Shown: in pieces, positions 54,856 to 62,068 of the stretch
Layout: every line of letters begins with the position of its first letter
Numbering within the stretch: position 1 is the first letter of the stretch
Made by a program: the position numbers and the translations under genes
NCBI RefSeq assembly: GCF_900109685.1
Contig: NZ_FOBB01000004.1
Span: forward strand, 1 to 64,000
DNA from: Chitinophaga rupis
GTDB taxonomy: Bacteria > Bacteroidota > Bacteroidia > Chitinophagales > Chitinophagaceae
DNA length: 64,000 nt
Direction: 5' to 3'
The notes under the pieces: generated by a model
Database searches by the model: none
What the model was told of the DNA's origin: nothing
The model's input: the letters and a program-made list of their open reading frames with translations, nothing else

Positions 54856-55386
54856 TTATGGTTTACAACGCTTACAGGCGCGGAAACCATTCTTCAGGGC
54901 TTCATCGCGGTTAGCATAGAAAATAACATTGTCTGGCCGCGGATTAGCGGAACAGGATGGTTTACAGAAAATGCCGGTGGTTTTTACGGCGTTGTAGAAG
55001 AGGGTATCAAAATCTTTATCCTTGCTGAGCATGGCCTGCAGCATTACAGGATAAGTTAGCGGGGAACCTTTCTTGTAGGTAGTACGTTCCAGGAATACGC
55101 CATGGTCATTTTTAAGGGAGCGCTGGTCCAGGTTCAGGTAGTCCTGCAGCCAGTCTTTCAGCTGGTAAAAAGCCGTTTTGTTCAGGTAACCGTAACGTTC
55201 TCTGCCGGCCTGGTAGATCCTTATCCAGCCACAGTCTTCCAGTACACTTACATGTTTGGAAACGGCCTGCCGGCTAATATCACTAAAATGCTCGTTGATC
55301 TGGTTCACATTCAGCGGCTGCTGTAACAGCAGCTCCAGTATTTGTCTGCGTACCGGATCAGCGAGCCCTTTAAACAGCTCATCCAT
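54856..55386 (-). CDS. ArsR-type HTH fused to Ada methyl-phosphotriester sensor domain
   Basis: A 176-residue fusion. Residues 1-95 form an ArsR/SmtB winged helix (LFKGLADPVRRQILELLLQ, then ISRQAVSKHVSVLEDCGWI and an AGRERYGYL wing). Residues about 117-176 match the N-terminal Ada zinc domain: MLSKDKDFDTLFYNAVKTTG, then IFCKPSC and ACKRCKP. All four zinc cysteines are present (141, 145, 171, 174), with the spacing of E. coli Ada Cys38, 42, 69 and 72; Cys141 would take the methyl group from DNA phosphotriesters. In classical Ada this domain precedes an AraC HTH; here it follows an ArsR HTH. It heads an operon with alkA and ogt and has paired palindromes in its promoter, so it is probably the alkylation-responsive switch. 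Confidence 0.9.
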   Translation of the reverse strand: MDELFKGLADPVRRQILELLLQQPLNVNQINEHFSDISRQAVSKHVSVLEDCGWIRIYQAGRERYGYLNKTAFYQLKDWLQDYLNLDQRSLKNDHGVFLERTTYKKGSPLTYPVMLQAMLSKDKDFDTLFYNAVKTTGIFCKPSCSANPRPDNVIFYANRDEALKNGFRACKRCKP

Positions 55387-55388
55387 TT

Positions 55389-55435
55389 GCGCAACATTTA
55401 AGTTGCACGAAAATAGCGCAACTTTTTAATTGCAC
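55389..55435 (-). promoter_or_regulatory. Paired palindromic operators of the ArsR-Ada operon
   Basis: Two 20-base copies (55389-55408 and 55416-55435; 17 of 20 bases equal) begin GCGCAAC and end TTGCAC, each an imperfect palindrome, 27 bases apart. The distal copy fills the spacer between the -33 and -7 elements, and the proximal copy covers the predicted transcription start. That is the placement expected of a repressor site. The GCGCAA core also resembles the B box of the E. coli Ada box. Confidence 0.75.
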
Positions 55436-55437
55436 AA
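55408..55437 (-). promoter_or_regulatory. Promoter of the ArsR-Ada/alkA/ogt operon
   Basis: On the minus strand TTG (55435-55437), a 19-base spacer, then TATTTTCG (55408-55415), one mismatch from TAnnTTTG. The start codon lies 22 bases downstream. Confidence 0.65.
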
Positions 55438-55689
55438 AAAATAATTAATAATGAAGAATGAATAATCACGAAGGCCGCTTGTTCACCCGAAGTAAAGCAC
55501 TGCCACAATTATAATTAAGAATGAATAATTAATAATCCCGGAGGCTGGTTGTTCACCTGAAAACAAGCCCCATGCCTATTAATAATGAAGGCTGTTGTTT
55601 GATGTATATTCCTATATTAATCATGAAGACCAGTTACTCACTTGAAATACCAGCGCTACGTCTATTAATTATTCATTCTTAATTATTAA

Positions 55690-56133
55690 TTAGCGTAGCT
55701 GTGGAAGTGTCCGTGTTGAAATAACAATGCGGTTCCAACTGTTGATGGTTACAATCAGGAGGATCAGCTGCACCAGCTCTTTTTCGGAAAAATACTGAGC
55801 GGCCTCATTATAAACATCGTCCGGCACATGCGTGGAGGATACCAGAGTAACCGCTTCTGTAAGCGCTAAAGCAGCCCGCTCCTGCGAAGTAAAAAAGGGC
55901 GCATCCCTCCAGCCGGCCAGCGTATACAGGCGCTGTTCTGTTTCTCCTATTTTGCGGGCCTCAAAGGCATGCATATCCAGGCAAAAGGCGCAGCCATTGA
56001 TCTGGGAGGCGCGCACTTTAACCAGGTCCATCAGCTTTTTATCCAGGCTGCTGTTGCGTACATACGTTTCTAAAGTACTCATCGCTTTGTAGGCTTCGGG
56101 GTCTACTTCTTTCCAGTGCATTCTTGTTTTCAT
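55690..56133 (-). CDS. Carboxymuconolactone decarboxylase family (AhpD-like) protein
   Basis: A 147-residue all-helical protein of the CMD/AhpD family. The redox motif reads QINGCAFCLDMHAFEARK (about residues 43-60), i.e. Cys-x2-Cys-x3-His, as in AhpD-type peroxidase/disulfide relay proteins; true carboxymuconolactone decarboxylases lack the cysteine pair. It is probably cytoplasmic and involved in peroxide or thiol chemistry. ATG 56133 fits the family opening; a longer form would run into the operator. It is divergent from the first MocR gene, with 95 bases between that carry the operator-like site, so it is the natural target of that regulator. Confidence 0.88.
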   Translation of the reverse strand: MKTRMHWKEVDPEAYKAMSTLETYVRNSSLDKKLMDLVKVRASQINGCAFCLDMHAFEARKIGETEQRLYTLAGWRDAPFFTSQERAALALTEAVTLVSSTHVPDDVYNEAAQYFSEKELVQLILLIVTINSWNRIVISTRTLPQLR

Positions 56134-56182
56134 CTGCTTATAGGTTTGATCCGGATACAAAATAACAGCAATACAGCTCACC

Positions 56183-56222
56183 AAAACAGATACAGAATTT
56201 GTTATTTTTGAGCATAACAGAT
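56183..56222 (+). promoter_or_regulatory. MocR1 operator-like site and promoter
   Basis: AAAACAGATACAGAA (56183-56197), 11 bases, then TGAGCATAACAGAT (56209-56222). A TATTTTTG -7 element (56203-56210) lies between and into the second block. It sits between the divergent AhpD-like and MocR1 genes, ending 6 bases before the MocR1 start codon. Confidence 0.65.
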
Positions 56223-56228
56223 AGGGTT

Positions 56229-57656
56229 ATGCCTAAAACAGATGATTTTTTATACCAGCAGCTGGCTGATAAAATTGAGCTGCTAATTGAAAAAGGTGTG
56301 TATGCAGCGGGCGACAAACTACCCTCTGTGCGTGAGCTGCACCAGGAGCATAATATCAGTATCAGCACCGCTTTACAGGTATATACACAGCTTGAAAAAA
56401 GGGGCTGGATAGCTGCCCGTGAGCGCTCAGGGTATTATGTGCAGTATACGCAGCGGCAACGCCCGCAATTGCCGGCTATTACTACACCCCGGGCTGCTAT
56501 TACCACGGTAAAGGTAAATGAACAAATGCAGCGCATACATGATGGACGGCAGTACAAAGGCTTTATTTCCCTGGATGCTGCAGCGCCGGCCAATGAGCTG
56601 TTCCCGCTTAACAAGCTGCACAAAGCCCTGCTGCATGCCGTACGTTCGCATAAGGCGGCCTTTGTGCATTATAATGATCTGAATGGTTATGAACCGCTGC
56701 GCAAACATATTGCCCGGCGTACGCTCAGCTGGAAGGGAGCCGTTAATTCATCGGACATTATTATCACCAATGGCTGTATGGAAGCCATTAGCCTGTGTTT
56801 GCGGGCAGTGGCCAAAGCCGGTGATACCATTGCCATAGAATCACCTACTTTTTTTGGATTGCTGATGACCATTGAAAGCCTGGGTATGAAAGCGCTTGAA
56901 ATACCTACTGACCCGGTAAGCGGCATATCACTTGAAAAGCTGGAAGATGCCTTCCGTAAAAAGCGGGTAAACGCCTGCTTGTTCATCAGCAATTATAATA
57001 ATCCCTTAGGCAGCTGTATGCCTGCTGCCGGCAAAAAGGCGCTGGCGCAGCTGCTGCACAAATACCAGGTGCCGTTAATTGAAGATGATACTTTTGGAGA
57101 GCTGCATCATGGACCGGAAAGGCCCGCTACTGTAAAGACTTTTGATAAGGATGGATTAGTGCTGCACTGCTCTTCTTTTTCCAAATGGCTGGCGCCCGGC
57201 TACCGCCTTGGATGGGTAATTCCCGGCAGGTATTACACCCAGGTACAACAGCTGAAATTTATGACCACCTTTTCTACCGGCCTGCTGCCGCAGCTGGCTG
57301 TACATAGCTACCTGGAGCATCAGCGCCCGGATCTGCACCTGAAACAGCTACGGGGGGCACTGGCCCTGCAAACGCAGCAAATGGCCCGCGCCATCCAGCA
57401 ATACTACCCGGATGATACACAGCTCAGCAACCCGGAAGGTTCCTTTAACCTTTGGGTGGTGTGCAATAAAAGAACAGATACCTGGGAGCTGCACCGGCAG
57501 GCGGCAGCACATAACATTGGTATTATGCCCGGCACCCTGTTCACCAGCCAACAGAAATATAAGAATTGTATGCGCCTCAGCGCCGCACTGCCCTGGAATG
57601 AAGACCTGACCCGGGCCGTGCAAACTACCGGAAAACTGATCCGGAAAATGCTATAA
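56229..57656 (+). CDS. MocR family regulator (GntR HTH + aminotransferase domain), first copy
   Basis: A 475-residue PLP-dependent regulator. Residues 1-80 are a GntR winged helix (LYQQLADKIELLIEKGVYAAGDKLPSVRELHQEH), and residues about 110-475 are a fold-type I aminotransferase domain. Landmarks in the latter are NGCMEAISLCLRAV, FISNYNNPLGSCMP and the PLP lysine in CSSFSKWLAPGYRLGW. Such proteins bind direct repeats and sense PLP or an amino-acid adduct. ATG 56229 was chosen because an upstream start would cover the operator. It is divergent from the AhpD-like gene and convergent with the second DinB gene, 1 base apart. It is closely similar to the second MocR protein encoded 560 bases further on. 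Confidence 0.9.
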   Translation: MPKTDDFLYQQLADKIELLIEKGVYAAGDKLPSVRELHQEHNISISTALQVYTQLEKRGWIAARERSGYYVQYTQRQRPQLPAITTPRAAITTVKVNEQMQRIHDGRQYKGFISLDAAAPANELFPLNKLHKALLHAVRSHKAAFVHYNDLNGYEPLRKHIARRTLSWKGAVNSSDIIITNGCMEAISLCLRAVAKAGDTIAIESPTFFGLLMTIESLGMKALEIPTDPVSGISLEKLEDAFRKKRVNACLFISNYNNPLGSCMPAAGKKALAQLLHKYQVPLIEDDTFGELHHGPERPATVKTFDKDGLVLHCSSFSKWLAPGYRLGWVIPGRYYTQVQQLKFMTTFSTGLLPQLAVHSYLEHQRPDLHLKQLRGALALQTQQMARAIQQYYPDDTQLSNPEGSFNLWVVCNKRTDTWELHRQAAAHNIGIMPGTLFTSQQKYKNCMRLSAALPWNEDLTRAVQTTGKLIRKML

Positions 57657-57657
57657 G

Positions 57658-58119
57658 CTACTGCGCATGCGCCAGCTTAAAAATGGAGAACAAATGATGC
57701 GCTTCATGCAACAGGAAGAACTCTGTCCACTGCAGTATGTTCAAACGGCCATAGCGTTTGTGCACACCTACCCGCTGTAATTGTTCCTCCGCAAGGCTTT
57801 GCAGCAGCTGAATGATCTTTTGCCGGTCGGTTTCCAGCTCTTCCAGCAACGTGTTCATCGACTGGCGGCGCCAGTACAGGAACACCGGATCATCATCGCC
57901 CACATACGGCTCAAACAGCGGGTCCTGCGTATCCAGGATACGATACACCCTGCTCAGGAATGCCGGCTGATAGCTCACCAGGTGGGCTACCTGCTCCTGC
58001 ACCGACCATTTGCCGGGCAAAGGCTGCGCCAGCAGCTGCTCCTGCGTTAAAGCCGATAGCATAGGCGGTAGTGCCTGATACTGGTTCAACAGACGTTCCA
58101 ACAATGATGGATAAAACAT
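57658..58119 (-). CDS. DinB family protein
   Basis: A 153-residue DinB-superfamily four-helix protein, different from the DinB protein at 50179. LPGKWSVQEQVAHLVSYQ (about 35-52) and the C-terminal FFLLHEAHHLFSIFKLA (about 133-149) supply the histidines of the metal site. The reaction is unknown. ATG 58119 fits the family opening; an earlier start would extend into the shared promoter. It is divergent from the second MocR gene, whose operator-like site fills the 100-base gap, so it is a probable target of that regulator. Confidence 0.85.
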   Translation of the reverse strand: MFYPSLLERLLNQYQALPPMLSALTQEQLLAQPLPGKWSVQEQVAHLVSYQPAFLSRVYRILDTQDPLFEPYVGDDDPVFLYWRRQSMNTLLEELETDRQKIIQLLQSLAEEQLQRVGVHKRYGRLNILQWTEFFLLHEAHHLFSIFKLAHAQ

Positions 58120-58166
58120 ATTGGCGAAAGGAGTTAGATATGGCTGCAAAATAAATAGTTTGCAGG

Positions 58167-58210
58167 TTGCCAAAACAGATGCAGTTTTAGTAATTTTGAC
58201 CAGATCAGAT
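58167..58210 (+). promoter_or_regulatory. MocR2 promoter with operator-like site
   Basis: TTG (58167-58169), 21 bases, then TAATTTTG (58191-58198), a full Bacteroidota promoter. The blocks AAAACAGATGCAGTT (58172-58186) and TGACCAGATCAGAT (58197-58210) fill the spacer and the start region, so a bound regulator would block or contact polymerase directly. It is identical in block order and spacing to the site at 53106-53144. Confidence 0.75.
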
Positions 58211-58219
58211 CTTTAAGCC

Positions 58220-59650
58220 ATGTTAAAAACCGCGGAGCATTTATACCTGCAGATAGCAGACCGTATAGAACAGCTGATAGAAAAAGATGTATTGAAAATA
58301 GGCGACAAACTACCTTCTGTACGCATGCTCAGCAAGGAACAGGGCGTAAGTCTCAGCACTGCTTTCCAGGCCTATTACCACCTGGAGGGCAAGGGATTGA
58401 TTGAGCCCCGGCCTAAATCCGGCTACTATATACGTTTTAGCCCGCGTAAGCTGCGCGATATTCCCAAAACCTGCGAGCCGGTAAAAAAAGCATCGGAAGT
58501 AACGGTGCATGAAATGATAGACCGCGTGTTTGCACACATGGCGGCCGATAACATACTGAAGTTCTCCATTGCGGCTGCTGCCGATTCCCTGCTTCCCGCA
58601 GCCAAGATCTCCAAGTCAATGGTGCAGGCCCTCCGTAATATGCCCGGTAATGGTATTGGATACGAATCCATACAGGGGAATTTGCAGTTAAGACGGCAAA
58701 TTGCACGCATGAGTATTTTATGGGGTGGCGTGGTAAGTGAAGAAGATGTGGTAACCACCAATGGCTGTACCGATGCCTTAACACTCAGCCTTTGCGCCGT
58801 AACACAACCCGGTGATACCATTGCGCTGGAGAGCCCCTCCTACTACGGCTCCCTGCAGCTGGCTGCCAGCCTGGGTTTAAAGGTGCTGGAAGTGCCTACC
58901 AACCCGGTAACCGGCGTGGAGCTGGATTACCTGGATAAAGCCATTCCACGGCATAATATTAAAGCCTGCTTATTTGTAACCAACTTCAATAACCCACTGG
59001 GCTCCTGCATGCCGGATACGCATAAACGCGAGCTGGTACATATACTTGAAAAGCATGGCATTCCCTTAATTGAAGATGATATTTACGGGGATATTTATTT
59101 TGGAAGGGAAAGGCCTGCCCTGTGTAAAACCTTTGATGAAAGCGGTATTGTGCTGGCCTGCAACTCCTTTTCCAAATCCCTGGCGCCCGGCTACCGCGTA
59201 GGCTGGACACTTCCCGGGAAGTATAAGGAAAAGGTGCTGCGCCTGAAACGTAATCACTCCATTGCCTGCGCCTCGCTGCCCCATGCAGCCGTAGCGCATT
59301 TCCTGGAAAATGGCCGTTATGAACACCACCTGCGCAGCATGCGCAAACAGCTGCATACCCAAAGCCTGCGCTACTTACAGGCAGTGGCGGATTATTTCCC
59401 GGAAGACACTTTGGTAACAAGGCCTATGGGTGGCTTTGTACTATGGCTGGCCCTGAATGAGAATATTAATACCTATGAGCTGTATGAGCTGGCGCTAAAG
59501 AATAAGATCAGCTTTGCACCCGGCCGTATTTTCTCCCTGCAGGACCGTTACCGTAACTGTATGCGCCTGAGCTACGGCAACCCCTGGAATAAACAGGTAG
59601 AGGAAGGCATTAAAACATTGGGGAAGCTGATCCGGAAGCTGAAAGGTTAA
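58220..59650 (+). CDS. MocR family regulator (GntR HTH + aminotransferase domain), second copy
   Basis: A 476-residue PLP-dependent regulator, closely similar to the first copy throughout. The GntR winged helix is LYLQIADRIEQLIEKDVLKIGDKLPSVRML (about 8-37). The aminotransferase domain shows TTNGCTDALTLSLCAV, FVTNFNNPLGSCMP and the PLP lysine in CNSFSKSLAPGYRVGW, with the C-terminal PMGGFVLWLAL binding the carboxylate. It is divergent from a DinB gene and presumably autoregulated through the site overlapping its promoter. The first and second copies look like an old tandem duplication that kept the layout of regulator plus divergent small gene. Confidence 0.9.
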   Translation: MLKTAEHLYLQIADRIEQLIEKDVLKIGDKLPSVRMLSKEQGVSLSTAFQAYYHLEGKGLIEPRPKSGYYIRFSPRKLRDIPKTCEPVKKASEVTVHEMIDRVFAHMAADNILKFSIAAAADSLLPAAKISKSMVQALRNMPGNGIGYESIQGNLQLRRQIARMSILWGGVVSEEDVVTTNGCTDALTLSLCAVTQPGDTIALESPSYYGSLQLAASLGLKVLEVPTNPVTGVELDYLDKAIPRHNIKACLFVTNFNNPLGSCMPDTHKRELVHILEKHGIPLIEDDIYGDIYFGRERPALCKTFDESGIVLACNSFSKSLAPGYRVGWTLPGKYKEKVLRLKRNHSIACASLPHAAVAHFLENGRYEHHLRSMRKQLHTQSLRYLQAVADYFPEDTLVTRPMGGFVLWLALNENINTYELYELALKNKISFAPGRIFSLQDRYRNCMRLSYGNPWNKQVEEGIKTLGKLIRKLKG

Positions 59651-59654
59651 GCAT

Positions 59655-59683
59655 AAAAAAAGCCGGAGCAAGAGTGCTCCGGC
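59655..59683 (-). terminator. Rho-independent terminator of the ABC efflux operon
   Basis: A 9-base stem (GCCGGAGCA at 59662-59670 with 59675-59683) and a 4-base loop are followed on the minus strand by seven T residues. It lies 46 bases past the last permease gene. Confidence 0.85.
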
Positions 59684-59728
59684 GTGCCTAAACCTACAAC
59701 TGTTACACTGTAACAGACACTAAAGATC

Positions 59729-60847
59729 TTATGTTGTTTTCCGGTAATTCCAGATAGCAATACCATTCATCACTACTGCATATGCCAGCATAATCAGCAG
59801 GTATATTTGTATGTTGGCCCAGCCACTGCCTTTGAGCAATACCATACGTATCACCTTTACAAAGTAGGCAATAGGATTAAACCAGGTGAGCACCTGCGCC
59901 CAGTGCGGCATGTTCTCCACCGGGGTAAACAAACCACTCATGAGTATAAAGACGATCACAAAGAACCAGGCAATAAACATAGCCTGCTGCTGCGTTTCCG
60001 TAAAGGTGGAGATCAGCAAACCCATACCCAGCATAACCCAGAGGTAAACGGCGGCAAACAGGAACACCAGCCAAAGGCTGCCTACCATGGGCAGATGGAA
60101 TACCAGCTTCCCTACCAGCAATCCCAGGGCCAGCTCAAACAACGCTACGATCCAGAACGGGATGAGCTTTCCTAGTATAAAGTGATGTTTACGTATAGGA
60201 GTTACGTTTAGCTGCTCGATGGTACCGATCTCTTTTTCTTTTACGATATTCATCCCGGACAAAAAAGCCCCGATCATAGTTACCAGCACCACAATAATGC
60301 CCGGCACCATGAATACTTTATAATCCAGGCGGGTATTGAACCAGTTTGAATAGGTAACCTCAATTATGGCAGGGCCATTGCGCCCATCCAGCGCCAGCCA
60401 CTCCGTGCGGATGTTCTGGTTAAAGCTGCGGATAATATTATTGGCATAGCCATTTGCCAGGCCCGCCTTGCTGCCGTTAATGGCATTTACCAGCAGCTGC
60501 AGGGAGGCTTTATCTTCCCGTACCAGGTCGCGCTCAAAATGCCGGGGTATCATCAGTACGATGTCTGCTTTATCCAGCTGCAGGTCTTCAAAAGCGGCTT
60601 TTTCATTAAACGTTTGCCGGTGCAGCTTAAAGTAACCGCTGGCTGTAAGCTTATTTACCAGCCGCTGCGACCAGGAGGAATGATCCTGATCCACTACATC
60701 AATAGCCAGGTTCCTTACTTCATAGTTGGCAGCATTGGCCAATACCAGCAGCTGGACAATCGGGATCAGGAAGATGATGGCCATCATTCCCCTGTTCCGG
60801 AAGATCTGCAGGAACTCTTTTTGCAGTATAAAAAAGATGGTACGCAT
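59729..60847 (-). CDS. ABC-2 type permease (YbhR-like)
   Basis: A 372-residue inner-membrane permease of the ABC-2 drug-export type. One N-terminal helix (GMMAIIFLIPIVQLLVLANAA) is followed by a large periplasmic domain (about 45-170) and five C-terminal helices. The cytoplasmic coupling sequence is EKEIGTIEQLNVTPIRKHHFILGK (about 208-231). E. coli YbhS/YbhR pairs share this plan. Its ATG shares one base with the stop of the previous permease gene (TGATG), which couples translation and suggests a heterodimer. It is the last gene of the operon, followed by a terminator. Confidence 0.9.
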   Translation of the reverse strand: MRTIFFILQKEFLQIFRNRGMMAIIFLIPIVQLLVLANAANYEVRNLAIDVVDQDHSSWSQRLVNKLTASGYFKLHRQTFNEKAAFEDLQLDKADIVLMIPRHFERDLVREDKASLQLLVNAINGSKAGLANGYANNIIRSFNQNIRTEWLALDGRNGPAIIEVTYSNWFNTRLDYKVFMVPGIIVVLVTMIGAFLSGMNIVKEKEIGTIEQLNVTPIRKHHFILGKLIPFWIVALFELALGLLVGKLVFHLPMVGSLWLVFLFAAVYLWVMLGMGLLISTFTETQQQAMFIAWFFVIVFILMSGLFTPVENMPHWAQVLTWFNPIAYFVKVIRMVLLKGSGWANIQIYLLIMLAYAVVMNGIAIWNYRKTT

Positions 60848-61953
60848 CAGCTTAAACGGATTTTGAATTTACGTATGCTTATTGTCACAAATAATAACGT
60901 CATACCGCACAGTACAAGGCTTTGCGGCCATACTTCACGCAGGCCGGAACCTTTGAGCATAATATCCTTGAGGATGATGATGAACCATTTGGCCGGCATT
61001 ATGTTAGATAGTAGCCGCAGCGGAAGGGGCATACTTTCAACAGGAAAAATGAAGCCGGACAATAACACAGTCGGCATCAGTAAGCCCATCATGGAAGCCA
61101 TCATGGCGGTTTGCTGTTTATCTGTAACGGTGGATATGAGAATACCTAAACCCAGAGAGGTTAGCACAAACAGCGCACATTCCAGCAACAGCAGCACAAT
61201 ACTGCCCTTAATGGGCATTCCAAATAACCAGACGCCCATGCCAAGGATCACCAGTGCATTTATGAACGATAATACAATATAAGGCACCACCTTCCCTGTT
61301 ACGATCATTGCCGGCGGTAATGGCGATACCAGTAATATTTCCATGGTGCCCAGCTCTTTTTCCCGGGCAATGGTGATGGAGGTCATCATGGCCGATACCA
61401 GCAATAATATTAAGGTCATTACACCCGGCACAAACAGGAATACACTTTTTAATGCAGGATTGTATTGCATGCGCACCGTGGTGTTAATGGTAAGCGGCAT
61501 TGCCTGCGGCCCGTTCAGCTCCTGCTGGTAATTACCGATAATGGCCCGGGCATAGTTAATGAGCGTGGTAGCGGTATTAGGGTCACCGGCATCTGCCAGC
61601 AGCTGCACCTGCGCTTTATGTAAATGGAAAAACGATTCCCCGAATTTAGGCGGGATCACCACCACCATTTTTATACGTCCTTCCCGGAAAGCCGCTTCAA
61701 TAGCCTGGTGGCTTTGCAACTCCTGGTCTATTTTAAAATAACTGCCTGCCTGCAGCTGCTGTACCAGCCGGTTGCTGTAATAGTCCCTGGATTGGTCCAG
61801 CACAGCGATTTCCGCGTTTTTGATCTCATTGGTAATGGCAAAACCAAAGAGCACGATCTGCACCACTGGCATTCCAAAAAGAATGAGCAGCGTACGCTTA
61901 TCGCGGAAAATATGGTAAAATTCTTTTCGGGCAAATACAAAGAATTGACGCAT
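60847..61953 (-). CDS. ABC-2 type permease (YbhS-like)
   Basis: A 368-residue permease with the same plan as its downstream neighbour: an N-terminal helix (LLILFGMPVVQIVLFGFAI), a periplasmic domain (about 45-165), five further helices and the coupling motif REKELGTMEILLVSPLPPAMIVTGK. It probably pairs with the next gene product to form the membrane channel of the exporter. ATG 61953 was chosen over a TTG three codons upstream. The 115-base gap from the ATPase gene holds an AATTACGAATT repeat and a T-rich stretch, unusual inside an operon. Confidence 0.9.
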   Translation of the reverse strand: MRQFFVFARKEFYHIFRDKRTLLILFGMPVVQIVLFGFAITNEIKNAEIAVLDQSRDYYSNRLVQQLQAGSYFKIDQELQSHQAIEAAFREGRIKMVVVIPPKFGESFFHLHKAQVQLLADAGDPNTATTLINYARAIIGNYQQELNGPQAMPLTINTTVRMQYNPALKSVFLFVPGVMTLILLLVSAMMTSITIAREKELGTMEILLVSPLPPAMIVTGKVVPYIVLSFINALVILGMGVWLFGMPIKGSIVLLLLECALFVLTSLGLGILISTVTDKQQTAMMASMMGLLMPTVLLSGFIFPVESMPLPLRLLSNIMPAKWFIIILKDIMLKGSGLREVWPQSLVLCGMTLLFVTISIRKFKIRLS

Positions 61954-61957
61954 GAGA

Positions 61958-62004
61958 TTCAATTACGAATTATTCAATTACGAATTACGAATTATAATGC
62001 AGCG
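61958..62004. repeat. AATTACGAATT dispersed intergenic repeat, copy 4
   Basis: AATTACGAATT, spacer, AATTACGAATTACGAATT, then ATAATGCAGCG. It is the closest relative of the copy at 53884-53926. It lies in the gap between ATPase and permease genes, next to a T-rich tract (about 62034-62070). Confidence 0.75.
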
Positions 62005-62068
62005 ATTGAGTGAAGCGATTGCTTATCCTGCCTTCTTTTTTTTAATTTTTACTTTTTTATTTTTTACT

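Larger units (their letters stand above)
55387..55689. other. Repair-operon promoter and degenerate AT-rich repeats
   Basis: The left 51 bases are the promoter and operator of the repair operon. From 55436 to 55692 the sequence consists of three loosely related units: an ATTAATTATT/GAATGAATAAT block, then a segment resembling GGCTGGTTGTTCACCTGAA. The blocks recur near 55436-55475, 55506-55545 and 55662-55692. No gene is visible. Confidence 0.55.
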
